Assembly: GCA_023458555.1 (NCBI GenBank)
Contig: JAEWYS010000014.1
Location: forward strand, 1 to 64,000
From: Bacteroidota bacterium
GTDB lineage: Bacteria > Bacteroidota > Bacteroidia > Cytophagales > Cytophagaceae
Direction of reading: 5' to 3'
DNA length: 64,000 nucleotides
Below are positions 49,251 to 56,811 of this stretch, piece by piece (the first letter of the stretch is position 1; every line of letters begins with the position of its first letter). The notes beneath the pieces were generated by a model, which had not been told where the DNA came from, ran no database searches, and saw only the letters and a program-made list of their open reading frames with translations. Position numbers and translations under genes: made by a program.

Positions 49251-49659
49251 TGTTCAATTTTTAATTCGCGTCGATTACTTTATTTATCACATTGACCCGA
49301 TAATGTTTTATTAATTTCAGAGCGGGTTATCGAAGCACAAAGGTCCAGGTTAAAAGTGGCTGGCCGATGACACAACCACGGCAGAGTGCTTCAAACCAGA
49401 TCGTTCGAAATGAGCCAACCAGGACGAAAATATCAGTAATCATCGACTTTCGCAATCGAAGTGGTGGATGTATGTGAAATATGGGTTGTTTGGGAAGTCA
49501 ATTAATGGTTGCTGGTCAATAAGACCATCAACGGCTGAAAACTGCTTTAATGAATCCTGTCTATCAAATGGTATCCCCATAATAAGCCGCTACCGAAGGT
49601 TTCATTCAACACTGGCTTTCCTTGCAGACGAAACGAAATTTTAATTGAGCGGATCGTTA
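49251..49659. other. Intergenic region with degenerate repeats
   Basis: About 400 bp without a gene. It holds a decayed attC-like centre (TCGAAGCACAAAGGTCC near 49330) and copy 2 of the 41-bp repeat (49371-49411). The stretch 49421-49640 shows no reading frame or structure I recognise. Confidence 0.45.
49371..49411. repeat. 41-bp dispersed repeat, copy 2
   Basis: Same orientation as copy 1 at 48665; the exact core ACGGCAGAGTGCTTCAAACC is followed by AGATCGTTCGAAAT (copy 1: AGCTCATTCGATAT). About 700 bp apart, enclosing the DinB-like gene. Confidence 0.6.
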
Positions 49660-50073
49660 TTATTTATCAAGACGGATCATACACATTACTTCTTCTTTAA
49701 CTGGGGAATACCATTCTACACAATATCCTTTAGGGTCTAAGTTTGGTTCTTTAAGAAGTTCTTGAAATGCTCTGTCAATACTCATTGCGTCTTTACGAAA
49801 GTCACTTATATTAATTGCAAGGTATTCCCCTTTAGGAATAATCAAAGTGTCACAGTTTAACTGTTCGGCTTCTCCACCATACATCTCTTCTGCTGCCGCT
49901 CTGTACACTATACCGTTATTATTTTCTGGTCTTGAAAGTCCAAAAATTTTCCTTTCCTTTGAGAAGTCAAATAAGCTATGAAGCTTATCGATAGCTTCCG
50001 GAATACCCTCCGGAAAAGATTTCGCAATTACGTAAAACACTTTGATGTCGTCTTTTAAATTGAATTTCTCCAT
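49660..50073 (-). CDS. GyrI-like/AraC effector-binding-type protein
   Basis: A 137-residue protein of the GyrI-like small-molecule-binding fold: 'DDIKVFYVIAKSFPEGIPEA', 'ERKIFGLSRPENNNGIVYRA', 'CDTLIIPKGEYLAINISDFR', 'LDPKGYCVEWYSPVKEEVMC'. Stand-alone members of this fold bind or hydrolyse small xenobiotics; nothing specific can be assigned. Minus strand, downstream of an MBL-fold gene. Confidence 0.72.
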   Translation of the reverse strand: MEKFNLKDDIKVFYVIAKSFPEGIPEAIDKLHSLFDFSKERKIFGLSRPENNNGIVYRAAAEEMYGGEAEQLNCDTLIIPKGEYLAINISDFRKDAMSIDRAFQELLKEPNLDPKGYCVEWYSPVKEEVMCMIRLDK

Positions 50074-50118
50074 TCCTTTACTATTTTATTTTTGCAAAAG
50101 TGTGATGGTCTGTTTTTT

Positions 50119-50895
50119 TTAGTGGCTGGCTATTTCCAGTATCTCCCCATCTTCCGGAATCATTACTTTATCTATTAAGCTGTTATCTGTCAATATGGCT
50201 TCCAATTTCTTTCGAGTCAAAGGGCAATGATTTATGGATTCCATATGATTCGCGATTACTTTTCCCGGTGATTTTTTTACGAATCTAATAATATCATCAA
50301 CATTCATAATCAATTGCTTAAAAAAATCAAATTGTGCTGCTCCACAAGCCAAAACACTAAGCTCCGGTTTGTAATTATTTAACACTATGTCAACCGAGTC
50401 AGTATATATTGTATCTGAACTCAGGTAGATCGTTTTCTGGTTGGGCAAATTAATAAAAAACCCCATTACATTACCCATCAGTCTGGAAACGAACCCATAT
50501 CCGTGCTTAGCCGGTATACCTTCAATAGTACCTCCTAAGAAGGATTGTTTTTCCCAATACTTTAATGACTGAACTACGTTTAAGCCTCTTTTTTTTAATG
50601 CTTTCTCATCCTTCAGACTACATGTAACAGGAATGTTCTTCTTAATCAGAAATTGTATGGCTTTACTATCTATGTGGTCAGGATGTCGATGCGTTATTAA
50701 GCAATGAGTTACTTTTTCAAGTATCCAATTGGTGTTTGCAGGTAATGGAACGGTTGGGTTTTTTTTAGCTTTATGTCTAAAAAAAGCAAAGGCAGGCATA
50801 AATCCCGGATTTCCGAGCATCGGATCAACTAAAATGACCTCTCTTTCTGTTTCAAGAATCATGGTAGCATTCCTGATATGGTGGATTTTTAACAT
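50119..50895 (-). CDS. MBL-fold metal-dependent hydrolase
   Basis: A 258-residue metallo-beta-lactamase-fold protein: 'RNATMILETEREVILVDPML', the metal motif 'HCLITHRHPDHIDSKAIQFL' (H-x-H-x-D-H), 'TIYLSSDTIYTDSVDIVLNN', and the late 'KVIANHMESINHCPLTRKKL' histidines. UlaG/L-ascorbate lactonase-like subgroup; substrate unknown. I start at ATG 50895 because the family starts 'MLKIHHIRNAT'. Follows the Crp/Fnr gene on the same strand. Confidence 0.85.
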   Translation of the reverse strand: MLKIHHIRNATMILETEREVILVDPMLGNPGFMPAFAFFRHKAKKNPTVPLPANTNWILEKVTHCLITHRHPDHIDSKAIQFLIKKNIPVTCSLKDEKALKKRGLNVVQSLKYWEKQSFLGGTIEGIPAKHGYGFVSRLMGNVMGFFINLPNQKTIYLSSDTIYTDSVDIVLNNYKPELSVLACGAAQFDFFKQLIMNVDDIIRFVKKSPGKVIANHMESINHCPLTRKKLEAILTDNSLIDKVMIPEDGEILEIASH

Positions 50896-50950
50896 TGCAA
50901 TAAAATTTATACAAATATCTATCGCACAGTTAAAATTCCATTGATTCAAA

Positions 50951-51520
50951 TCAAGAAATACGTTTTCTTATCCGACTTAGTGTTTCAGGTGTTATATTCA
51001 AATATGAAGCAATATGATATTGTGGTATTAGTTGAATCCACTCAGGTCTGTATATCAACAACTCTTTATAAAGCTCATCAGGTGTTTTGGTAATACGGTT
51101 AAACTCCAGCTTTTCCTTTTGCTTTAATAATTTTTGAAATGAGGATTGAACAAAATTCTTTCCACATTGATACTTTTCCAGCAAATCGAAAAACGGCTGT
51201 CTGTCAATGCTCAACACTTCTACAAAAGAAAGGCATTCTTGATTTCTTTTTGTATTGAAATTTTGACTAAACGATAGTAAATCAGAAATAAACTGGGGTT
51301 TTACATAAAAGTTAATATTGATTTCTTTTTCATCATTTGAATAATATTCTCTGACTATTCCTTTGTTAAGAAATCGAAGTTCTTTCTCTTTAACACCTGA
51401 TTGCAGCAATATGCTTCCTTTTTCATAATTGTCTAATCTGAATAAAGAAAACAGTTCCTCTAATCCGTGTTCATTTAGAGGATATTCTGTTCTAAAGAAT
51501 TTGCAAATTTCTGTAAACAT
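50951..51520 (-). CDS. Crp/Fnr-family regulator (copy 2)
   Basis: A 189-residue protein: barrel domain ('YEKGSILLQSGVKEKELRFL', 'FYVKPQFISDLLSFSQNFNT') and C-terminal HTH ('QLIPQYHIASYLNITPETLS', 'RIRKRIS'). Same subfamily as the regulator at 22508, without Fe-S cysteines. It lies 55 bp upstream of the MBL-fold gene on the same strand and may control it. Confidence 0.87.
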   Translation of the reverse strand: MFTEICKFFRTEYPLNEHGLEELFSLFRLDNYEKGSILLQSGVKEKELRFLNKGIVREYYSNDEKEININFYVKPQFISDLLSFSQNFNTKRNQECLSFVEVLSIDRQPFFDLLEKYQCGKNFVQSSFQKLLKQKEKLEFNRITKTPDELYKELLIYRPEWIQLIPQYHIASYLNITPETLSRIRKRIS

Positions 51521-51554
51521 TGTGATTGGTCTTGTAGATATTCTTCGGGCTTTT

Positions 51555-51645
51555 GTATTTGGGCTAAATTCCGAAGCACAAAAGCAAAAGTTGAATTTTA
51601 AACCATCAATTCAGCAAGCGGCTCCGACTCAATGCTACCGCTTGC
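51555..51645. repeat. Degenerate attC-like element
   Basis: A partial copy: GGGCTAAATTCCGAAGCACA and AAAGCAAAAGTTGAATTTTA match the centre of the repeat family, followed by a perfect hairpin GCAAGCGG (51614-51621) / CCGCTTGC (51638-51645) that overlaps the 3' end of the DUF417 gene. Outer TAAC/GTTA ends are not recognisable. Confidence 0.4.
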
Positions 51646-52252
51646 CAGCGACAGCTTTTAATCCCCGGCGGGCACAATCAGAGGCGGCGATAAGTCCACC
51701 TGCCATCATAATTACATCTTTCAGTACTAAACGTCCCGCTCCAGATAAATAAGGAAAACCATAACGCGGTGTAGGAAAATCTCCCCCCAGAGCAGGAACA
51801 TAGACTTCGGGAGTTGTGATTAAAAACGAAAGTGTTACCATGGACATTCCGAAAGTTAAAACTCCTCCCCAAAATCCAATTACAGGAAACCAAACGCCCA
51901 GTAAGACTAATATACCAATGCAAATTATGACCGCGCCCAAGCCGTAAGAAAAGACATAAGTACCATTTTCTTTATGCCATTCAATATTTTTCTGAACAGT
52001 TTTGCCTTCCGGGTTTTTATAAAGCGTGTATTCAGCCACTGGTACACCTGCGTCATTGATCGCGGTCTTGCCCGTGCTGTTGTAAAAAAAACTCATAAAG
52101 GGACTATTGATAACAAAAGGAACAATCCCATCCGCTTCGTATTGAAATGCTTTCAACCCTCCAATCCAAACCATGACAATAAAAACGGACACCCTCATAA
52201 AGTTGATAAACTTATTTTGGAGAGTGGCGAACAACCTGAACAATTTTTCCAT
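51635..52252 (-). CDS. DUF417 (YkgB-like) membrane protein
   Basis: A 205-residue protein with four hydrophobic segments and the DUF417 pattern: 'FINFMRVSVFIVMVWIGGLK', 'DGIVPFVINSPFMSFFY', 'YGLGAVIICIGILVLLGVWF', 'FGMSMVTLSFLITTPEVYVP', 'GRLVLKDVIMMAGGLI'. YkgB-type proteins are linked to chlorine/electrophile stress in E. coli. I start at ATG 52252; the -7 box at 52274-52281 excludes the longer start at 52276. Second half Pro/Tyr-rich between helices. Confidence 0.87.
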   Translation of the reverse strand: MEKLFRLFATLQNKFINFMRVSVFIVMVWIGGLKAFQYEADGIVPFVINSPFMSFFYNSTGKTAINDAGVPVAEYTLYKNPEGKTVQKNIEWHKENGTYVFSYGLGAVIICIGILVLLGVWFPVIGFWGGVLTFGMSMVTLSFLITTPEVYVPALGGDFPTPRYGFPYLSGAGRLVLKDVIMMAGGLIAASDCARRGLKAVAGKR

Positions 52253-52273
52253 TTTCTTTTGATTTTTAATACG

Positions 52274-52281
52274 CAAACCTA
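52274..52281 (-). promoter_or_regulatory. -7 box for the DUF417 gene
   Basis: Reads TAGGTTTG on the minus strand, exact TAnnTTTG, about 22 bp upstream of ATG 52252. It overlaps the longer start candidate at 52276 and so decides for the shorter one. Confidence 0.5.
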
Positions 52282-52421
52282 CTACCTTTTCAAAATCTTA
52301 TTCATCGGCTTTCCTTTTCCGCAATTGCTGTCTGCAATTGTGTCACAAGCATACAGCCTTGCGCATTCGTTTTTAACTGTGCCTCGGTCATTGGTGTCGG
52401 ATTTTTAGCATTGCCTGCTGC

Positions 52422-52548
52422 TAACGGATCGGGCTTTGCGTTCGGGCGGGATTTTTTGCACTAACGTTGAAGCGAAGAACCAAAGTTCAAATATAGCAAA
52501 AAGCGTCAAACGAAGCACTTCGCACCCCCTGACGCCAACCCCTTGTTA
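52422..52548 (-). repeat. attC-like imperfect palindrome 6
   Basis: 127 bp from TAAC (52422) to GTTA (52548). Arms GGGCTTTGCGTTCGGGCGGG and CACCCCCTGACGCCAACCCC pair with bulges. The centre has TTTGCACTAACGTTGAAGCG and CCAAAGTTCAA. It begins 12 bp after the stop codon of the reductase gene at 52561, the closest gene-repeat spacing in the set. Confidence 0.65.
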
Positions 52549-52560
52549 GCGGTTCGTTGT

Positions 52561-53094
52561 TTATTTTTTTCGTCTGTAATGCAGTTGCGTTAATCCCGTA
52601 TCAAATATTTTTGCAGTCACAAATTCAAGTGTTTGTTCAGGTCTTCCGTCTTTAAAAAGCCGTGTTCCATTGCCCAATAAAACGGGTATAACCGAAATTA
52701 TAAGCTCGTCTATTAAGTCGTGTTTCAACAATTCATTTATTACTTCAGCTCCACCGTCACAATAGATATTTTTTCCTTTTTCAGATTTTAACCGTTTGAC
52801 TAACCCGGCTATGTCTCCGGTATAGAAAAACGTTCTGCCTGTTTGAGGTCTTTCAGTTCGTGTTATGACATAAACATCGCGCTGTCCGTTGTCGTAATGA
52901 GATGAGCCGATTTCTTTAAACACATAATCATAGGTCTTTCTGCCAATAATTAATGTGTCAATTGTGTTTGTAAATTCGGTGTAGCCGTAGTCTTCGCCTT
53001 CCTTTTCAACGAGTTTTAAGAAACTAAGGTCGTCATTCGGCTTTGCAATGTAGCCGTCTAAACTTGTGGCAATGAAAAGAGCTATTTTTCGCAT
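52561..53094 (-). CDS. Dihydrofolate reductase-fold protein (RibD C-terminal like, copy 2)
   Basis: A 177-residue protein: 'RKIALFIATSLDGYIAKPND', 'IDTLIIGRKTYDYVFKEIGS', 'KNIYCDGGAEVINELLKHDL', 'DELIISVIPVLLGNGTRLFK'. NADPH-dependent reductase fold, substrate unknown; RibD-like stand-alone genes of this kind are frequent mobile cargo. It forms a unit with a -7 box (53120-53127) on its 5' side and attC-like palindrome 6 directly on its 3' side. Confidence 0.87.
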   Translation of the reverse strand: MRKIALFIATSLDGYIAKPNDDLSFLKLVEKEGEDYGYTEFTNTIDTLIIGRKTYDYVFKEIGSSHYDNGQRDVYVITRTERPQTGRTFFYTGDIAGLVKRLKSEKGKNIYCDGGAEVINELLKHDLIDELIISVIPVLLGNGTRLFKDGRPEQTLEFVTAKIFDTGLTQLHYRRKK

Positions 53095-53119
53095 TCGTCT
53101 TTAAATTTTAATGTTTCAG

Positions 53120-53127
53120 CAAAGTTA
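53120..53127 (-). promoter_or_regulatory. -7 box for the reductase gene
   Basis: Reads TAACTTTG on the minus strand, exact TAnnTTTG, 26 bp upstream of the ATG at 53094. Confidence 0.5.
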
Positions 53128-53167
53128 CTTCAGGACAACTACTTGCACTTTGTAAAAATGCGACAAA

Positions 53168-53902
53168 TTAAAGCTGTGATGGCGAAAGCCCTGTGTTTCG
53201 TTTGATTTCATGGGTAAGGTGCGAATGGTCGCAATAACCGCATTCAAAGGCAATTTCTAATAAACTCCGATTTCTATCTGGATTTTTGATTAAACCCAAA
53301 GCATTCTGAAAACGAATAATGTTTGAATATTCTTTTGGCGATAGCCCAATGAACTTTTTAAAATTTCGCTCCAATTGTCTGACCGTTGTGAAATTTCGTT
53401 TTGATAGCTCGTAAATACTGATTCGTCCGTTTGTTGCGTGTATATCGTTGATAACTGATTGTAGCTGGTTGTTTTTGCTTTTTATTCTCTCCGAAAAGAA
53501 CTTGTCAAAATAATTGAATGGATTGTCAAATGTTTTATCAATATTAAATGAATTGGATTTTTCAAATTCTACGGTGTCGTTGGTCAGCTCATTTTGTGGG
53601 GCATAGTTATAGAAATTTGCAAAGGTTGCAGGTTTCAGGCACACACCTATTAAATGTGTGTCGGCATCAATAAAGCTGTCTTTGAATGAAGTCATTGCAC
53701 CAACTATATACGTTTTTCCAAACTCCATTGAAAACGAGCCGTTGTCAGTCAAACAAGCATCTCCCAAATTCATTACTATACCGGCACAGCCATCCGGAAA
53801 AACCCGTTCCCATTGTCTTTCAACTTCGTTTCCTTTCAGTTCCCAATAGAAATGAATATAGGGTTCTAATTCTTTGTAAGGTTTTACTTTTCTGTACTTC
53901 AT
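53168..53902 (-). CDS. AraC-family regulator, DUF6597-type
   Basis: A 244-residue protein: DUF6597-like N-terminal domain ('KPYKELEPYIHFYWELKGNE', 'VFPDGCAGIVMNLGDACLTD', 'TYIVGAMTSFKDSFIDADTH') and AraC DNA-binding domain ('IYELSKRNFTTVRQLERNFK', 'LEIAFECGYCDHSHLTHEIK'). Fourth regulator of this subfamily in the window. It lies upstream of the reductase gene on the same strand. Its 5' side abuts attC-like palindrome 7. Confidence 0.88.
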   Translation of the reverse strand: MKYRKVKPYKELEPYIHFYWELKGNEVERQWERVFPDGCAGIVMNLGDACLTDNGSFSMEFGKTYIVGAMTSFKDSFIDADTHLIGVCLKPATFANFYNYAPQNELTNDTVEFEKSNSFNIDKTFDNPFNYFDKFFSERIKSKNNQLQSVINDIHATNGRISIYELSKRNFTTVRQLERNFKKFIGLSPKEYSNIIRFQNALGLIKNPDRNRSLLEIAFECGYCDHSHLTHEIKRNTGLSPSQL

Positions 53903-53936
53903 TGGTTTCTGAGGTGTCGTTCGTTACAATGACGGC

Positions 53937-54062
53937 CAACGGTCAAGTACAAGCGTAATGCGGGATTTCGGAGCAACTAACTGGCCGCCCGCACTATACT
54001 TTGACAGATTGCAAAATACTCAATTTTAGCCAATCAGCCCGCAGTATGCTTGTACAATGTTA
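53937..54062 (-). repeat. attC-like imperfect palindrome 7
   Basis: 126 bp from CAAC (53937) to GTTA (54062). Arms CAACGGTCAAGTACAAGCGTAA and TATGCTTGTACAATGTTA pair with small bulges, and TGCGGG / CCCGCA follow inside. The centre is AT-rich and lacks the full CACAAAAG word. Rightmost copy; the next gene (54295) is on the plus strand. Confidence 0.62.
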
Positions 54063-54105
54063 TGTGCATACCCATTTTCGTTTTATTCATTTAGATATTT
54101 TTTTT

Positions 54106-54113
54106 TAATTTTG
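54106..54113 (+). promoter_or_regulatory. -7 box upstream of the dioxygenase gene
   Basis: TAATTTTG, exact TAnnTTTG, in an AT-rich tract. It would leave a leader of about 175 nt before the ATG at 54295, so it is only a candidate. Confidence 0.3.
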
Positions 54114-54294
54114 TCGCTATGAGAATGACCGTAATGCTATAATATTCCTTTCAAGCTTAGTTCTTAAGCAATGCGCTTTATTTATACAAAGCGTACTTTT
54201 CTATTATTCATTCATTTTATTAATAATCTTCAAACCAAGTCCACTTGTCGACAGGATTTGTTGCTGTACGTGGTTGGTTTTTTTAAAAAAAATC

Positions 54295-55074
54295 ATGTCA
54301 GATATACTAAGTAAAAAGGAAATAGAGCATTTTATTCATAACGGTTTTGTTCATCTTGATAATTCATTTTCCAGGGAAATAGCAGATGCTGCTTTAGATA
54401 TTCTTTGGAATGACCTTCCTTGTGACAGGTCAAATCCTTCAACCTGGATTGAGCCTGTAATTCGTTTGGGAATGTACACCAATGAACCTTTTGTCAATTC
54501 TGTAAATACCCCAAAGCTGCATAATGCTTTTAATCAGTTAATAGGTAAAGACAAATGGATTCCTTGTCGGAATGTAGGAACGTTTCCTGTCAGATTTCCA
54601 TCTGATCAGCAACCTAATGACACTGGTAAACACGTAGATGCAAGCTTTCCTGGAAATGATCCTGACAATTATTTTGAATGGCGTGTCAACGTCAAATCAA
54701 AAGGACGTGCATTATTAATGTTGATTTTGTATTCTGATGTCAGCGAAAATGATGCTCCAACAGTCATTTATGAGGGTTCTCATATTGATGTTGCAAGATT
54801 ATTGTTGAAAGAAGGAGATTTAGGGCTTTCTTTTATGGAACTTGCAAGGAAGCTAGAGGAGCTGCCAAAAAGAAAAGAAGTGTTTGCAACTGGTAAAGCA
54901 GGTACAGTTTACCTATGTCATCCGTTCTTGGTTCATTCAGCTCAACCACATAGGGGAAGTACGCCTAGATTTATGGCACAACCACCTTTGTTGTTAAGGG
55001 GCGAATTGTCTATTTCAGATTCTGATATCGGTTATTCTCCCGTTGAAAAGGCTATTCGTTTAGGATTAGATTAA
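54295..55074 (+). CDS. Phytanoyl-CoA dioxygenase (PhyH) family protein
   Basis: A 259-residue Fe(II)/2-oxoglutarate oxygenase: 'NDTGKHVDASFPGNDPDNYF' holds the H-x-D iron ligands, 'YLCHPFLVHSAQPHRGSTPR' the distal His and the 2-oxoglutarate-binding Arg. N-terminal 'LSKKEIEHFIHNGFVHLDNS' is the usual PhyH opening. Full length. I start at ATG 54295; the earlier in-frame TTG at 54274 lacks support. Substrate unknown. AT-rich codon use like the rest of the accessory region; terminator at 55097. Confidence 0.85.
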   Translation: MSDILSKKEIEHFIHNGFVHLDNSFSREIADAALDILWNDLPCDRSNPSTWIEPVIRLGMYTNEPFVNSVNTPKLHNAFNQLIGKDKWIPCRNVGTFPVRFPSDQQPNDTGKHVDASFPGNDPDNYFEWRVNVKSKGRALLMLILYSDVSENDAPTVIYEGSHIDVARLLLKEGDLGLSFMELARKLEELPKRKEVFATGKAGTVYLCHPFLVHSAQPHRGSTPRFMAQPPLLLRGELSISDSDIGYSPVEKAIRLGLD

Positions 55075-55096
55075 TCATAATGAGGTCACATTGAAG

Positions 55097-55127
55097 GAGG
55101 TTGTTTTTAACAGCCTCTTTCTTTTTT
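55097..55127 (+). terminator. Intrinsic terminator of the dioxygenase gene
   Basis: Stem GAGGTTGTT / AACAGCCTC (one G-U pair), loop TTT, then TTTCTTTTTT, 22 bp after the stop codon. The following 55128-55393 contains nothing I recognise. Confidence 0.75.
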
Positions 55128-55393
55128 GGGGATGCTTACAAAAGAGGTAATTTGAGTTTCTTTTCCTTATAATCAAAGCTTGTTTTATACCTCAAAGCAA
55201 TACAAAAGCATCTTGTAGTCAATCTAATAAAAAGTGATATGTAAAGAACATCCCAATATACCGGAAACTATTCGAACGGAAAGTCAAATCTATTGGCAAG
55301 CAGGCGATGTCAAGAGTATTTGACATCAACGAACCAGCCCGGAGTAAAAAGACACATTGTAAATACATCAGTAATCCATAGCACCCCTCTCCC

Positions 55394-55771
55394 CTACCTG
55401 ATCAGCCCCATTTTGTACTGGAACACCTGGGCGATATTTTCGGCGCGGACTTTGGCCAGATCGGTATTGGGGCCAGAGAAGTGTTCGTCAATGTTTGCGC
55501 GGAAGAGCTGGAGCCAGCGGTCAAAATGATCCCGGGAAACGGGCAGACCGATATGCTTTGGAAAAGGCGCTCCTTTGTAGCCCGGAATTCCCAGTATAAG
55601 GGAATTCCAGAAGGCATACATCACGGGCAGGTGGCGTGACCAGTCCACCTCCGCAAAGTCATTGAACACAGGAGACAGCAGAGCGTCCCCGTTTACTTTG
55701 TCATAAAAAGTGTCGACCATGTGGCGGACATCGGCCTCGGTCGTAATATCAGGCGCTGTTTCTTTCGTCAT
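55394..55771 (-). CDS. Group III truncated hemoglobin
   Basis: A 125-residue globin of the TrHb3 group: 'VRHMVDTFYDKVNGDALLSP' (B helix with Tyr23), 'WSRHLPVMYAFWNSLILGIP', 'KGAPFPKHIGLPVSRDHFDR' with the probable proximal His73, then 'WLQLFRANIDEHFSGPNTDL' with the conserved Trp. TrHb3 globins bind oxygen and are linked to microaerobic life and NO stress, for example Campylobacter Ctb. Its position beside the cbb3 oxidase/hemN operon fits a low-oxygen role. Confidence 0.9.
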   Translation of the reverse strand: MTKETAPDITTEADVRHMVDTFYDKVNGDALLSPVFNDFAEVDWSRHLPVMYAFWNSLILGIPGYKGAPFPKHIGLPVSRDHFDRWLQLFRANIDEHFSGPNTDLAKVRAENIAQVFQYKMGLIR

Positions 55772-55835
55772 AGCAGTACATTCATTTAATCAAACATCAG
55801 TTACTCCGGCTTTATTAGATAAACATCGATAAGCC

Positions 55836-55935
55836 TTACTTTTTCTCCCTTGATAAGGAAAAAGTAACAAAATCCCGACCAGTCGGGACAACGGCCGTGA
55901 TCAAATCCGCTAAAGAACTTCCCTTCTCCCCCCCT
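55836..55935. repeat. TTACTTTTTC...GAAAAAGTAA dispersed repeat, copy 1
   Basis: Hairpin arms TTACTTTTTC (55836-55845) and GAAAAAGTAA (55858-55867), then a second hairpin TCCCGAC-CA-GTCGGGA (55873-55888), and a tail (AAATCCGCTAAAGAAC) shared with copy 2 at 60804. It lies between the truncated globin and the desaturase; 55950-56050 continues as AT-rich near-repeats of ACTTATAACT. Confidence 0.6.
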
Positions 55936-56056
55936 TCCAATTTATACACGTTAAGCATTAAGCTTCTAACTTTATACACATTAAGCCCTGAACTTATAAC
56001 TTTCAACTTATAACTCAAAACGTATAACTCAAAACTTCCAACCTACAAACCTTTTC

Positions 56057-56803
56057 TCACATATACTTCAGATCATTGTTCAGCTTCAGATGAATGATCC
56101 CCATACGATCGAGTATCCAGATCACCGGATAGGTCGGATCAAACTCATGCCAGCGAACACCGAAGTTGGCTCTGCCGCCAAATTTATGATGATTGTTGTG
56201 ATAGCTTTCGCCCATCATCAAAAAATCGAAGGGAAGCAGGTTTTTGGCCGTATCCGATACCTTAAAGTTGACATAGCCGAACTTGTGCGCAAACCAGTTG
56301 ATAATCGCTCCGTGCACCGGTCCCATCAGATAGTGTACAGGCAGCAGCAGAAACATCCACCACTCCGTGGCAAAGGCGATATACACCAGCGTATAGACCG
56401 TACCCCAGACCAGACGGGACAGCCATTGGTCACCCAGCTTTTCTATAAAGCCCCAGTAGGGCACGCCTTTGGTAAACTTCGGCTCTACCGCTACCCGCTT
56501 GTTGAGTATGTCGTTGTAGATATTCCTGGTCTTCCACATCATATCAAACAGATTGCGGCTGTAGGACGGCGAATGCGGATCCTTTTCCGTATCGGCATAG
56601 GCATGGTGCATACGGTGCATAATGCCATAGGCATGCGGACTCAGAAAGGACGAACCCTGAAAGATATAAGTCAGAATATAGAAAAACTTTTCCCAGCTTT
56701 TGTTCATTGTAAACATCTGGTGCGCCGCATAGCGATGCAGGAAAAAGGTTTGCGCAAACAGGGACAGATACCAGTGCGCGATGAAAAAGTATAAAATAAT
56801 CAT
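56057..56803 (-). CDS. Acyl-CoA/fatty-acid desaturase
   Basis: A 248-residue membrane di-iron desaturase with the three histidine boxes: 'FFLHRYAAHQMFTM' (H23-x4-H28), 'MHRMHHAYADTEKDPHSP' (H63-x2-H66-H67), and 'YHNNHHKFGGRANFGVRWHE'. Four hydrophobic segments surround them. It introduces a double bond into acyl chains, using oxygen. Last gene of the minus-strand cluster that starts with the oxidase genes, 8 bp downstream of hemN, so probably co-transcribed. Confidence 0.9.
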   Translation of the reverse strand: MIILYFFIAHWYLSLFAQTFFLHRYAAHQMFTMNKSWEKFFYILTYIFQGSSFLSPHAYGIMHRMHHAYADTEKDPHSPSYSRNLFDMMWKTRNIYNDILNKRVAVEPKFTKGVPYWGFIEKLGDQWLSRLVWGTVYTLVYIAFATEWWMFLLLPVHYLMGPVHGAIINWFAHKFGYVNFKVSDTAKNLLPFDFLMMGESYHNNHHKFGGRANFGVRWHEFDPTYPVIWILDRMGIIHLKLNNDLKYM

Positions 56804-56811
56804 ACCGTGTG

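Noticed and set aside
41107..54062. CRISPR array
   Set aside because: The repeats are about 125 bp, imperfect, palindromic and separated by whole genes at irregular distances; no short regular spacers and no cas genes.
41107..54062. Transposon-borne or insertion-sequence region
   Set aside because: No transposase or integrase frame was found, and the palindromes have no terminal-inverted-repeat pairs enclosing a mobilisation gene.
55836..56018. 60-residue minus-strand frame ending VTFSLSREKK
   Set aside because: It is the translation of a dispersed hairpin repeat plus AT-rich near-repeats, not a gene.
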